DNA of 64,000 bases, taken from Actinomadura terrae (GTDB lineage Bacteria; Actinomycetota; Actinomycetes; Streptosporangiales; Streptosporangiaceae). Position 1 is the first letter of the stretch. Every line of letters begins with the position of its first letter. The stretch is from NCBI RefSeq assembly GCF_022751215.1, contig NZ_JAICDG010000004.1:124001-188000 (forward strand), read 5' to 3'. Position numbers and translations under genes: made by a program. The notes below the pieces were generated by a model. The model made no database searches and was not told the origin of the DNA. It saw nothing but the letters and a program-made list of their open reading frames with translations. Positions 24,240 through 32,864 of the stretch are shown here, in pieces.

Positions 24240-24898
24240 GCTCGATCAGCTGAGCGGGCGCGGTAGGCGCGTTGCCGGCACGCGCGAGAGCAGTACTTTC
24301 GGGGACGGCCCCGGGACGCCCGTGTCACTGGCTTCGCGCAAGCGGCACAGCGCCCTAGATTTTCGTCACGCGACGAATGGTCGGCCAGGTTTTCGTCACG
24401 GGGCGGCGCCTCGCCGCGCGGTTGCTCGCCTTGATGGGCCGTTCGGGCGGCGGTGACGAGATCGGTTTCGGCGATGCGACCCCTCGGGGTGCGTGCGAGG
24501 AGTTCGCCTTCCAGATATGCGCACTGCGCCATGTCATCGTCTTCGCAGTTCAGCAGATGACGAAGGTAGCTTCTGGCGGCCTCCAACCGTGCGATCTGCT
24601 GGCTCAACTGGTCGATCTGTTCGCCGACCGTGCGTTGCCAGGCGTCCCGCGTGCTCTTGCCGGACGTGACGACGGCGGCCTGGTCCAGCGGCATCTTCCC
24701 GACCATGCAGCACAGGTACGCGATGCCCATGCGGCGCAGGTCGGCGTCCCGGTAGACCCGCTTGCCGCCGTCGCGGGCAGGCGGGTTGAGCACGCCCAGG
24801 CGCTCCCACCATCGCACCGCTGAGGGGGCGATGTCGTACAGCGCCGCCGCCTCGCCGATAAGGACCACCCGATCGTCAGCCACGGCACCAGTTGACAT
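24233..24898 (-). CDS. MerR-like regulator with C-terminal zinc-finger tail
   Basis: A 221-residue protein. Its N-terminal winged helix (LIGEAAALYDIAPSAVRWWERLGVL, then DLRRMGIAYLCCMVGKMPLDQA) is MerR-like, followed by the usual dimerisation helix (EQIDQLSQQIARLEAARSYL). The C-terminal end carries C-x2-C and a second Cys pair (CAACAKPV and KYCSRACRQRAYRAR), a zinc-finger-like module common as a stand-alone segment in actinomycetes. Adjoining copies of RDENL repeat just before it. ATG at 24898 has no strong ribosome binding site and may be leaderless. The flavoprotein gene is divergent and is the natural target. Confidence 0.8.
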   Translation of the reverse strand: MSTGAVADDRVVLIGEAAALYDIAPSAVRWWERLGVLNPPARDGGKRVYRDADLRRMGIAYLCCMVGKMPLDQAAVVTSGKSTRDAWQRTVGEQIDQLSQQIARLEAARSYLRHLLNCEDDDMAQCAYLEGELLARTPRGRIAETDLVTAARTAHQGEQPRGEAPPRDENLADHSSRDENLGRCAACAKPVTRASRGRPRKYCSRACRQRAYRARSADRAH

Positions 24899-25037
24899 CA
24901 AGACGACTTCATTACACAAGATCAAGGTTAGCAGCCTAAGTAGCCACTTCGACGGTGGCGGGCGACCTTCTCGCGTGGACCTGTGCGGTCTGCGCCCCAG
25001 CGATGGAAAGGGCTTGATCCAGTTGGAAGTCGAGTAC

Positions 25038-26321
25038 GTGGAGACCGTTATCGTCGGCGCCGGCCAGCAGGGGTGCGGGGTGGCCGCGGCCCTGCAAGAC
25101 CTGGGCCATGAATCGGTGGTCGTGGAACGGCGGGAGATAGGCCAGGCCTGGGCGCACGAGCGCTGGGACAGCCTGCGCGTGGGCAGCGGCAACCGATCGG
25201 TCCAGTTCCCCGGCTGGGAGTATGACGGCGACGATCCCGACGGCCACATGCTGGGCCCCGAATTGGCCCGGCATCTGCGCCGCTATGTCGAAAAGCGGAA
25301 GCTCCGAGTTCGGCAGCACACGCCCGTCCTCAAGGTCGAGTGCCCGCAGGAGACCTCCGCCTACGATGACGTGCGGTTCAGAACCCACCTGCCCACCGGC
25401 ATTGTGGAGTCGCGCAACCTGGTCGCCGCTGTGGGCGGTTACGCCCGTCCCCGAGTGCCGAGCCTGGCGTCTCAGGTGGACCCCGCCGTCAACCAGGTCC
25501 ATTCGAGCGACTACCGCAATCCAGGCTCCCTGGCGGAAGGGGCCGTCCTTGTCGTCGGCACGGGAATCAGCGGTCAGCAGATCGCGGACGAACTCCTGGA
25601 GGCCGGTCGGGAGGTCTTTCTGTCGGTCGGCCGCCACAGTGCGTGGCCGCACCACTATCGCGGCCGGAGCATCCACGAGTGGATGCGCGTCTTCGCGCTG
25701 TACGAGGACTTCGTCCGGCAGCCCGCCGCCGACGGGAGCGGGCGACCGGTTCTCCCCGGCCTCCCGGTGACCGCCTCCCAGGACTGGAACACAGGTCTCA
25801 ACCTCGGCACGCTGGCCGGAAAGGGGGTGGTCCTCGTCGGTTCCACGCGCGCGGCACAGCACGACGTACTGCTGCTGGAGGACAACGTCGTCGCGATCGC
25901 CGCGGAAGCCGACCGCTCATTCCGGCGGGTGACCGACAAGATCGACACTGGTATCCGGAAACGGGGCTTCGCGGTGCCGGAGCAGGACCCCGCGGGCATC
26001 GGCATGGAGCACATCTCCGACTTCGGAAGCAAGCTCCACCTGGGGGAACGCGACATTACGACGATCATCTGGTGCACCGGTTTCGGGCCGGACTACCAAA
26101 TCCTGCCCGACCACGTGCTCGACGACGATGGAGCACCGATCCAGGACAAGGGCATCTTCGGGGCGGTTCCCGGGCTTTACTACGCCGGGCTCCCGGACGG
26201 GGACTCACTCGCCCCGGTAGCGATTTCCGCCAATATCGAAAACGGCCGGGTCATCGCGCACAACGTGCACTTCGACCACGTCAGTCGACCGGGCCGTCCA
26301 GCCACCGGCCATCGCGCATGA
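25038..26321 (+). CDS. flavin-containing monooxygenase-like FAD/NAD(P) oxidoreductase
   Basis: A flavoprotein of about 427 residues resembling bacterial FMO-type and TrkA-like oxidoreductases. The FAD motif is near the N-terminus (VIVGAGQQGCGVAAAL). Further motifs are a second dinucleotide fold (VLVVGTGISGQQIADEL) and the C-terminal ATG-like strand IIWCTGFGPDY. GTG at 25038 is preceded by GGAAG; a TTG at 25023 is an alternative, and the open frame upstream is without homology. It likely hydroxylates or oxidises a small substrate. The divergent MerR gene probably controls it. Confidence 0.8.
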   Translation: METVIVGAGQQGCGVAAALQDLGHESVVVERREIGQAWAHERWDSLRVGSGNRSVQFPGWEYDGDDPDGHMLGPELARHLRRYVEKRKLRVRQHTPVLKVECPQETSAYDDVRFRTHLPTGIVESRNLVAAVGGYARPRVPSLASQVDPAVNQVHSSDYRNPGSLAEGAVLVVGTGISGQQIADELLEAGREVFLSVGRHSAWPHHYRGRSIHEWMRVFALYEDFVRQPAADGSGRPVLPGLPVTASQDWNTGLNLGTLAGKGVVLVGSTRAAQHDVLLLEDNVVAIAAEADRSFRRVTDKIDTGIRKRGFAVPEQDPAGIGMEHISDFGSKLHLGERDITTIIWCTGFGPDYQILPDHVLDDDGAPIQDKGIFGAVPGLYYAGLPDGDSLAPVAISANIENGRVIAHNVHFDHVSRPGRPATGHRA

Positions 26322-26769
26322 CCGTGCGCCCCGCGAATTCATGAAAGCCGTTCCAGACCTGGATGCGCTTGGGGAGCAGGCGCAGGTAGACGAACATGCC
26401 CTCCGGGGAGGTACGGGGGTCTGTGGAAACCTGGGCGTAGCGCTCGGCGATGCCGGCGTCGATGTCGGGGACGTCCACGAGCGAGGCACTGCTGTCGATC
26501 ATCACGACGTCGGCGGTGTCGCCGAGAGCGACCCGCGCATGCGGGTGCCCCTTGATGTTGGAAACCGTGCGGCTCTTGGCAAAGGTCGCGGTGTACAGGG
26601 CCGAGCCGTTCCACACAAAGGCCACCGGGATCAGATGTGCGCCATGACCATCGCCGCCGGTGGCCAGCCACATCTGGAAACCGGTTTCGAGCCGCTTTCG
26701 AGCATGGGCCTGCCGCTCGGCCAGGCTGCGCGGAGCCTGGGTCGAGGCGACTTCTTTGTCACCGTTCAC
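26281..26769 (-). CDS. PNPOx-like split-barrel flavin/F420-binding protein
   Basis: A protein of about 162 residues of the pyridoxamine 5'-phosphate oxidase-like split barrel. Motifs are LIPVAFVWNGSALYTAT, KSRTVSNIKGHPHARVAL and the terminal IQVWNGF, typical of actinobacterial F420- or FMN-binding oxidoreductases. The substrate is unknown. GTG at 26769 with AAGGGGA upstream is preferred over the longer frame. It overlaps the end of the convergent flavoprotein gene by 41 bp. Confidence 0.82.
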   Translation of the reverse strand: MNGDKEVASTQAPRSLAERQAHARKRLETGFQMWLATGGDGHGAHLIPVAFVWNGSALYTATFAKSRTVSNIKGHPHARVALGDTADVVMIDSSASLVDVPDIDAGIAERYAQVSTDPRTSPEGMFVYLRLLPKRIQVWNGFHEFAGRTVMRDGRWLDGPVD

Positions 26770-26873
26770 GGCGGTTCCCCTTCGCTCGGCCGCATTTCCG
26801 AACCGTCCAGCGCACACTCATGATCTTGAACGGCCGGGCCCACGGTAGCACGGCTGAGGTGGGCATCTCGGCC

Positions 26874-26924
26874 GATGTCCCACGGCCGACGGCGGTCGAT
26901 CCGCCGTCGGCCGTGGGGAACATC
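26874..26924 (-). terminator. strong 17-bp hairpin after the carboxylesterase gene
   Basis: Perfect arms at 26879-26895 and 26901-26917 with a TCGAT loop, extended by GATGT/ACATC pairing with one bulge. It lies between the carboxylesterase stop and the next leftward gene, the position of an intrinsic terminator, though it lacks a U-tract as is common in actinomycetes. Confidence 0.7.
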
Positions 26925-26948
26925 GAGCGTGTTACGCGACCGTTCTGG

Positions 26949-28607
26949 TCAAAGGGACTTCCAGAAGGCGTACTTGTGCTCCTTCGCGAAGTCGATCCGC
27001 CGGATGCCCCCCTCGCCGGGCGCGAGCACCTGCGTGGTGTTCGCTCCCTCTCGCCAAGTCGGCGCGCCCGTGCCGTTCGGGTCACCCGTGCGGGCGAACC
27101 TCGTCCAGTAGCCAGTCATCTGGTCGGCCAGGTGCCGCTGGGCGGCGCTCAGCCGGCTCCCGTCGAAGTAGTCGGTCTCGAACTGGTATTGCAGTTCGGC
27201 GGCATGGAACGTGCCGGTCGGGAAGCCGGGGGTCTCCACATTCGCGACCCACGGCGACTTGCTGTCGGCGAATTCGTAGGCGTAGGTGGGCACCCGCCTC
27301 GCGACGGAATGGCCGAAGTCCGTTACCGAACGGGCGAACGTGGCGTCGGTGGCCAGGGCGGACCATGCCTCGCTCGGCGAACCGTAGTTCCGGAGGGGGT
27401 ACCGGGCCGGCACCTTCGGTGCCTTCTCCGCGCCGACATAGGCGCGCACGCGGGCGGCGTATTCCGCCTCGTTCGCCAGCGGGGGAACGCCCATGAGCTG
27501 CTGCGCGGCCTCGAACGTGCGGTATTCGTCGCGCGTCATGCCGTACATGACCGGGACCTTCGCGAACTTCCCCGCGCGCAGCGCCTCCTTCGGCGAGTAC
27601 GGGAGCACGCCCCCGCCGCCGTACACCGGCGCGAAGCCGTACTCCGACTCCTTCAGCAGCTTCGAGGTCGGCAGCGCGCGCAGGCACGCGGCGGCCGTGG
27701 CGGGGGTGGGGCAGCCGAGCTTGGCGGCCACCGTCCGGCCCTGGCGCTCGGCCTTGCTCCGCGAACGCGGCAGCCAACCGCCGGACGGTTCGAGCGACCC
27801 GTCCCAGTCGGGCCAGTTCTCGACCGTGCACGGACCGCTCTGGACGATCGCCCGCTGGAAGAGGCCCGCGGCGCCCGGCGCGACGAGCTGCGAACACGTG
27901 CTCACCCCGCCGGCAGACTCACCGAACACGGTGATGTTGCGGGCGTCGCCGCCGAACGCGGCCGCGTTGCCGCGCACCCACCTGAGGGCGGCCTGCTGGT
28001 CCTCCAGGCCAAAGTTGCCCGAACGCTTTTGGGCCGGGCCGCCGTCCAGCGCCGGGTGGTCGAGGAAGCCGAAGATCCCGAGCCGGTAGTTCACGGTCAC
28101 GACGATCACGTCGCCGCGCACGGCCATTTCTGCCGGACGGTACATGGCGCCGGAGCCATTCCGGAATCCGCTGCCGTGGATCCAGACCATCACCGGCAGC
28201 CGCTTGCCTTTCGCGGACCGCCGCGGCGTGGTCACGTTCAGGTAGAGGCAGTCTTCGCTGTCACTTGCCTTCTCGCCCATAAAGCCCGCGTTCTGGGCGC
28301 ACGCGTTGCCGGGCTTCGTCGCGTCCCGCGGTGACGCCCAAGGCTGCGCCGGTCGCGGCGAACCCCACCGGACGGGCGGCGCCGCGTACGGGACACCGAG
28401 GAACTCCCGGTGGTCCGCGCCGACGGTGCCGCGCACCGGGCCCTTGTCGGTGACCACCAGCGAACCGTCCCCGGCCACCGGAGCGGCTGACGGTCCGGCC
28501 GCCGCCGCGATCCCGCCGAGCCCCGTCCCCGCGAGCCCGATCGCCGCGACGCCACCGATCGCGGCCAGCGGCCTTCCCCACGCGCGCCGCTTCCGACCAG
28601 TGTCCAT
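26949..28607 (-). CDS. secreted type B carboxylesterase
   Basis: A 552-residue carboxylesterase/lipase. A basic N-terminus and hydrophobic stretch (LAAIGGVAAIGLAGTGLGGI) form a Sec-type signal peptide. The core has EDCLYLNV, the oxyanion HGSGF, the nucleophile GESAGG and a His near FHAAEL. Cysteines around CAQNAG and EDC would form the family disulfide. It should hydrolyse esters outside the cell. ATG at 28607 has GGGAG five bases upstream; the ATG at 28619 and longer starts are less well placed. A strong hairpin follows the stop. Confidence 0.92.
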   Translation of the reverse strand: MDTGRKRRAWGRPLAAIGGVAAIGLAGTGLGGIAAAAGPSAAPVAGDGSLVVTDKGPVRGTVGADHREFLGVPYAAPPVRWGSPRPAQPWASPRDATKPGNACAQNAGFMGEKASDSEDCLYLNVTTPRRSAKGKRLPVMVWIHGSGFRNGSGAMYRPAEMAVRGDVIVVTVNYRLGIFGFLDHPALDGGPAQKRSGNFGLEDQQAALRWVRGNAAAFGGDARNITVFGESAGGVSTCSQLVAPGAAGLFQRAIVQSGPCTVENWPDWDGSLEPSGGWLPRSRSKAERQGRTVAAKLGCPTPATAAACLRALPTSKLLKESEYGFAPVYGGGGVLPYSPKEALRAGKFAKVPVMYGMTRDEYRTFEAAQQLMGVPPLANEAEYAARVRAYVGAEKAPKVPARYPLRNYGSPSEAWSALATDATFARSVTDFGHSVARRVPTYAYEFADSKSPWVANVETPGFPTGTFHAAELQYQFETDYFDGSRLSAAQRHLADQMTGYWTRFARTGDPNGTGAPTWREGANTTQVLAPGEGGIRRIDFAKEHKYAFWKSL

Positions 28608-28810
28608 GACGGCTCCCATCTCGTTGAATCGACTCCCCTTACGGTCGCGGGATCGATGCACGAGCACAGGAGCGTTTCCTCTAAGCCTGCGGTAGACCTA
28701 GCTCTACCCTTGCTCCGCGTTCTTCGGCGGTGGGTCAGCTCACGAGCACCTCGTCCTCTACCGGGAGCAGAAGCCGTCATAGTCGTGCCAGGTCGCGACG
28801 GGGCGGGACG

Positions 28811-29200
28811 TCAGACGGCGGCGACGGCGTCGATCTCGACCAGGAAGCCCGGGCCCAGGCCCGCGACGACGTGGACGGTGATGGCCGGCGGCGGGTCCTC
28901 CCGGTTCCACACCTGCTGGAAGGCGGCCACCCCCTCGTCGAAGGAGTGGCCGTCCACCACGGCGATGCGCCAGTGCACGATGTCGGCGAGGCTCGCGCCC
29001 TCGCTCCGCAGGACGGTCTGAAGGTTGCGGAGCGCCTGGAGGGACTGCTCCCCGACCGTGGGGCCGACGACCTTGCCCTCGGCGTCGACGCCGTTCTGCC
29101 CGCCGATGTAGATGGTCTTGGCAGGCTGCTCGACCACGACGGCCTGGCTGAAGGCCGGGCTGCGGTGCAGCCCCTCGGGGTTGATGTGCCGGACGCCCAT
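28811..29200 (-). CDS. RidA/YjgF-family protein
   Basis: A 129-residue RidA-like protein. It has the NPEGLHRSPAFSQAVVV opening, IYIGGQNGVDAEGKVVG and the GLGPGFLVEIDAVAAV end typical of the family, which trims reactive enamine/imine intermediates in the cytosol. The position of the catalytic Arg of RidA is not obvious (VEIDAVA where RidA has VEI-EA-A), so the exact activity is open. ATG at 29200 follows GGAGGAG; the start at 29224 is unlikely. It is divergent from a CGNR regulator. Confidence 0.88.
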   Translation of the reverse strand: MGVRHINPEGLHRSPAFSQAVVVEQPAKTIYIGGQNGVDAEGKVVGPTVGEQSLQALRNLQTVLRSEGASLADIVHWRIAVVDGHSFDEGVAAFQQVWNREDPPPAITVHVVAGLGPGFLVEIDAVAAV

Positions 29201-29219
29201 AACGATCTCCTCCGATGAT

Positions 29220-29266
29220 GACACCGGTTATAACGGTGTCGCTGTGACACCAGTTATACTAGTTAC
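29220..29266. promoter_or_regulatory. two 21-bp operator-like repeats between ridA-type and CGNR genes
   Basis: Two copies lie at 29220-29240 and 29246-29266, 26 bp apart. Each begins GACACC(A/G)GTTATA; the first is nearly palindromic with GACACC and GGTGTC ends. They fill the 66-bp divergent gap and reach the CGNR start codon, which suggests shared repression and autoregulation. Confidence 0.6.
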
Positions 29267-29872
29267 ATGCGAGCGGGGACAACCGGACGGGTCCTGCACG
29301 ACCCCAAGGGCGGGTCGTTCCGATTCGATGCCGGCGCGGTCTGCCTTGACTTCGCCCACACCGGCGGAGAGGGCGACTACGCGGTTTTCGAGACCCTTCA
29401 CAAGCCCGGCGACCTCGCCGAATGGCTGGCGCAGCCGCCCTTGGAGGCGGCCGTGACCGTCCCCGTGACGTCCCGCGAACTGACCGCGGCCAAGACCTTG
29501 CGGCAGGCGATCTGGGAAGCCGCGCACGCCCGCGCCGCGCAGCGTCCCCTGCCCGAACGAGCGGTGGCCGTCATCAACCGGGCCGCCGGAGCGGCGCCGC
29601 TCGTCCCCGAACTGGTCGTCGACGGCACCGCCGCGACATGGGCGTCTCCCGTGCGGGCCACGCAGGCGCTGTCGGCACTGGCGCGCGAGATGGTCGACCT
29701 GCTGGCCGGACCCCTGGCCGGACGCATCCGCGTATGCGCCGGCGACAACTGCCCGCTGGTGTTCGTCGACACCTCCCGCCCCGGCGCCCGGCGCTGGTGC
29801 TCGATGGAACGCTGCGGCAACCGCCACAAGCTCCGCGCCCTACGCGCCCGGCGAACCGCCGACCCGCTCTGA
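29267..29872 (+). CDS. CGNR zinc-finger (ABATE domain) regulator
   Basis: A 201-residue protein with the ABATE-like N-terminal domain (FRFDAGAVCLDFAHTGG) and a C-terminal CGNR zinc finger: CAGDNCPLVFVD, then WCSMERCGNRHK. Family members are thought to be stress-linked transcription factors. The ATG at 29267 directly abuts the operator-like repeat, so its transcript may be nearly leaderless. The divergent RidA-like gene is the probable partner. Confidence 0.88.
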   Translation: MRAGTTGRVLHDPKGGSFRFDAGAVCLDFAHTGGEGDYAVFETLHKPGDLAEWLAQPPLEAAVTVPVTSRELTAAKTLRQAIWEAAHARAAQRPLPERAVAVINRAAGAAPLVPELVVDGTAATWASPVRATQALSALAREMVDLLAGPLAGRIRVCAGDNCPLVFVDTSRPGARRWCSMERCGNRHKLRALRARRTADPL

Positions 29873-29903
29873 CCAGCAGTGATCCACAGTTACATGCACT
29901 TGC

Positions 29904-29915
29904 GTGTATATACAC
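29904..29915. promoter_or_regulatory. perfect 12-bp palindrome before the arsR-type gene
   Basis: GTGTATATACAC is a perfect AT-centred palindrome four bases before the ATG at 29920, flanked by looser ACATGCA and TGTATGT arms. This matches ArsR-family operators and would place autorepression over the start. Confidence 0.55.
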
Positions 29916-29919
29916 TTCG

Positions 29920-30291
29920 ATGTATGTTCGGAGTGTGGTCAACAGTGTGCAACAGCGGTTGACGGTGATCTCGGAGCCGAACCGGTTCCGGATCGTCGAG
30001 TTGCTCAAGGACGGCCCGCTGCCGGTGGGCGGAATCGTCGACGCGCTGGGCCTGGCCCAGCCGCAGGTGTCCCGGCATCTGCGGCTGCTGGCCGAGGCGG
30101 GCGTGGTCGAGGTGACCAAACGGGCGCAGCAGCGGATCTACCGGCTGAACACCGAGTCGATGCGCGAGCTGGGCGACTGGGCGCGGGGATTCGCCGTCCT
30201 GTGGTCGGAACGGATGGACCGTCTCGGTTCCTTCCTCGACGACGGCGACCGTGGATCCGACGGAACGAACCAGGAAGGAGCGCGAGGATGA
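29920..30291 (+). CDS. ArsR-family regulator (SdpR-like, no metal site seen)
   Basis: A 123-residue winged-helix protein: RLTVISEPNRFRIVELLKDGPL, then DALGLAQPQVSRHLRLLAEAGVV and QQRIYRLN. The usual metal-binding cysteine pair is absent, as in the SdpR-like regulators that sit beside AHSA1 proteins. ATG at 29920 has no clear ribosome binding site, so translation may be leaderless; a GTG at 29935 is an alternative. The stop overlaps the next ATG (ATGA). Confidence 0.9.
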   Translation: MYVRSVVNSVQQRLTVISEPNRFRIVELLKDGPLPVGGIVDALGLAQPQVSRHLRLLAEAGVVEVTKRAQQRIYRLNTESMRELGDWARGFAVLWSERMDRLGSFLDDGDRGSDGTNQEGARG

Positions 30292-31628
30292 CGGACGGCA
30301 TCGTGATCGACGAGGCGAGCAACACCCTGCGCATCCGGCGCACCTACGGTGCCGGCGTCGACCGTGTCTGGTGGGCCTGGACCGACGCCGAGGCGATCAG
30401 CCGCTGGTGGGGTCCGGAGGGCTGGGCCGCGACCGTGTACGAGATGGACGTGCGCCCCGGCGGACGCTGGCGGTTCCAGATCGCGCCGGTGGACCGCTCC
30501 ACCGACCCGGTCCGCAACATCGCCAGCTACCGGGCGGTCGTCGCCCACGCCGAACTGCACTACGACGCCGCCTTCGCGGACCAGGCGTGGCAACCCGACG
30601 AGACGGGGACCTTCCCGACCGCGGTCACCTTCACCCCGGCCGGCACCGGCTGCACCGTCGAGGTCGCGGCGAGCTTTCCCGACGGCCAGGCGCTGCGGCG
30701 GGCCGTCGAACTCCAGATGGCCGAGGGATACGCCGAGGCTCTCGGCCGGCTCGCCAACCTGCTGGACGCCACCGACGACGATCACGCCGACACATCAGCA
30801 ACCCAAGGAGCAACGATCATTTCCGGTCTTTCCACCGTCGCCTCAGCCGACGGCACGACGATCGCCTACGAGAAGACCGGTTCGGGTCCCGCGATCATCG
30901 TGATCAGCAATGTCGCCGAGGACCACACCGGGGTCGCCGGCCTCGCCACGGCGCTGTCGGAGCACTTCACCGTGATCACCTTCGACCGCCGGGGACGCGG
31001 CGCCAGCGGTGACCCGCAGCCCTACGACCCGGCGCGCGAGATCGACGACATCGCCGCGCTGATCGATGTCGCGGGCGGCTCCGCGGTTCTGGCCAGCGGC
31101 TCCGGTGCCTGCGGGCTCGCCCTCGATGCCGCCACCGCACTGGGCGGCAGGGTGACCGGGCTCTACCTGTACGAGCCGCCGTTCATCGTCGACGACTCCC
31201 GGGCTCCGGCGCCCGCCGACTACGTCCAGCACCAGCAGGCCCTGGTCGCGGCGGGCCGGCGCAGCGAGGCCGTCGAGTACTTCATGACCGAGATGGTCGG
31301 TGTCCCCGCCGAGTTCATCCCGGCGATGAAGCAGGACCCGTCCTGGGACGTGATGGCCAAGTACGCCCACACCTACGCCTACGACGGCCAGATCCTGCGC
31401 GGCCTCCAGGACGGCACGCCGCTGCCCACCGACCGGTGGTCGATCGACGCGCCGATCGCGGTGGCCGTCGGCGGCAACGGCGAGGCCTTCATCCGCGCGG
31501 GCGCCCACGCACTGGCCGCGATCCTGCCGGACGTCACCGTCCTGACCCTGCCCGACCACGACCACTCCGCGTTCTGGATGGCACCCGAAGCGGTCGCCCA
31601 GCACATACGCGGTTTCCTGCTCAGCTGA
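30288..31628 (+). CDS. AHSA1/SRPBCC domain fused to an alpha/beta hydrolase-like domain
   Basis: A 446-residue two-domain protein. Residues 1-165 are an AHSA1/CalC-type SRPBCC fold (WWAWTDAEAISRWWGPEGW, DVRPGGRWRF, ELQMAEGYAEAL). Residues about 177-446 are an alpha/beta hydrolase (TTIAYEKTGSGPAIIVI, ITFDRRGRGASGD) in which the usual G-x-S-x-G elbow reads ASGSGACG, so by alignment the nucleophile position is Gly with Ser beside it. The junction carries AAGGAG at 30805-30810 followed by ATC at 30816, which looks like a former ribosome binding site and start codon, so two genes have probably fused. The reaction is unknown. Confidence 0.8.
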   Translation: MTDGIVIDEASNTLRIRRTYGAGVDRVWWAWTDAEAISRWWGPEGWAATVYEMDVRPGGRWRFQIAPVDRSTDPVRNIASYRAVVAHAELHYDAAFADQAWQPDETGTFPTAVTFTPAGTGCTVEVAASFPDGQALRRAVELQMAEGYAEALGRLANLLDATDDDHADTSATQGATIISGLSTVASADGTTIAYEKTGSGPAIIVISNVAEDHTGVAGLATALSEHFTVITFDRRGRGASGDPQPYDPAREIDDIAALIDVAGGSAVLASGSGACGLALDAATALGGRVTGLYLYEPPFIVDDSRAPAPADYVQHQQALVAAGRRSEAVEYFMTEMVGVPAEFIPAMKQDPSWDVMAKYAHTYAYDGQILRGLQDGTPLPTDRWSIDAPIAVAVGGNGEAFIRAGAHALAAILPDVTVLTLPDHDHSAFWMAPEAVAQHIRGFLLS

Positions 31629-31653
31629 CAAGTGCCGTCGACCCGCAAAGCGA

Positions 31654-32451
31654 TCAGCCGTCGGATTCGGACTTGTCCGCGTCCTCGTTCTTCGGGACGG
31701 GCAGGATGCCTCGCAGCAGGTCTGCGGCGATCGCGGCGCGCTGCTCCGAATCTAGGTTCTTGATGCTGCTCAGGAGGCGTTCAGCGGCCAGGTAGCGCGA
31801 GAATTCGAGAGGCTGGTCGAAATAGGAGCGCAGGTGCGTCGCTGCGGTTTCCTGAGAACGGACGAAGGTCCGACCGATGTAGGCCGCGAAGGCCGCCGCG
31901 GTCGCCCCCAGCGCGCCCGTAACGGCGGCGGCCGCGGTGCTCTTGGCGTTGAAGGCCAGGACGGCGAACCCGACCAGCAGGATAAACCCTAGGGTCATGG
32001 CGACCTGAGCGTTGCGGAAGGATCGGCGAGCCTGTCCGGTGGCGATCTGGTGATAGTAGTCGAGACGTTTATGGGTGACGCTCCACAGCGTCGGCAACGT
32101 CAGCTCCTGCGCGGCGGCCAGTTCACTCTCGGCCTCGGACAGATCGCGACGGGCCGCCGCCGTAGCGCCTGCCGTTCCAGACGGCAGCGAGCTGGCCTGC
32201 TGGAGGCGGACACGATCCAGCGCATATAGCCATGCGTCCATGCCCTCGTCCGAAACGCCAAGAGCACGCAACAGGACTAGGAGTCTTTGCGCGGATGGTA
32301 CCGACAAACCGCGCAGGATGCTATGAACCGTTGTCCGGGAAAAGTTTGCCCTTTCCGCTAACTCGCGGATAGTGATCCCTTGGCGCGCTTGGAGCGCCCT
32401 CAGGCCGTCGCTCAGCTCGCTCAGAGTGTTGATATTGGCCGGATCAGTCAT
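31654..32451 (-). CDS. XRE-type HTH protein with TRADD-N-associated two-helix membrane domain
   Basis: A 265-residue protein. Residues 8-65 form an XRE-like helix-turn-helix (ITIRELAERANFSRTTVHSI). A helical linker (100-145) leads into two membrane segments (about 149-167 and 172-193) and a conserved cytosolic helix (LRSYFDQPLEFSRYLAAERLL). The segment from ARRSF to ERLL matches what I know of the cyanobacterial TRADD-N-associated membrane domain, found in predicted bacterial conflict and signalling proteins. Linking a DNA-binding head to such a membrane domain suggests a membrane-tethered regulator. ATG at 32451 follows GAGGAGAG. The assignment of the membrane domain is by eye. Confidence 0.7.
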   Translation of the reverse strand: MTDPANINTLSELSDGLRALQARQGITIRELAERANFSRTTVHSILRGLSVPSAQRLLVLLRALGVSDEGMDAWLYALDRVRLQQASSLPSGTAGATAAARRDLSEAESELAAAQELTLPTLWSVTHKRLDYYHQIATGQARRSFRNAQVAMTLGFILLVGFAVLAFNAKSTAAAAVTGALGATAAAFAAYIGRTFVRSQETAATHLRSYFDQPLEFSRYLAAERLLSSIKNLDSEQRAAIAADLLRGILPVPKNEDADKSESDG

Positions 32452-32864
32452 CGGCTCTCCTCGATACGCTCGATAGGTTAGGGCAAGAGGCGCCGCTGCG
32501 CAGGAAGTTCTTGCATCACCTGCCCTCCCCCTGTAGGCGTGGAGGGAATCTCCCAACGAATCAACGCACCCGAATAGGTCGGTTCTTCGTCGGGTGGGCG
32601 AGGCCCCACCGACGCGGTATCCGTCACAGAACGCGGTCGGCTCAGGCTCTCCCGGCCCGGCTCGTCCGTGACGCGGTCGCGGGCGGGCGTCACCGCCTGC
32701 GGACGCCCGCTCCCGGCCTGGGTCGGGGGTGGGCGGACGCGGTGGTCGCCCGGCCTCGGCCGGGGCCGCGCCGTCTATTCGCCTCGAACAGCGGCTAATA
32801 TCTGCGCTGCGTTGATTGATCGCCGATGCGACCCCGCGTCCTGGACCAGGGTTGGGAGAGAACT
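32452..32864. other. divergent intergenic region, no supported gene
   Basis: This 413-bp gap separates the leftward HTH-membrane gene from the rightward signalling operon and should hold both promoters. Open frames crossing it are basic and proline/glycine-rich with no signature. Nothing else was recognised. Confidence 0.5.
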
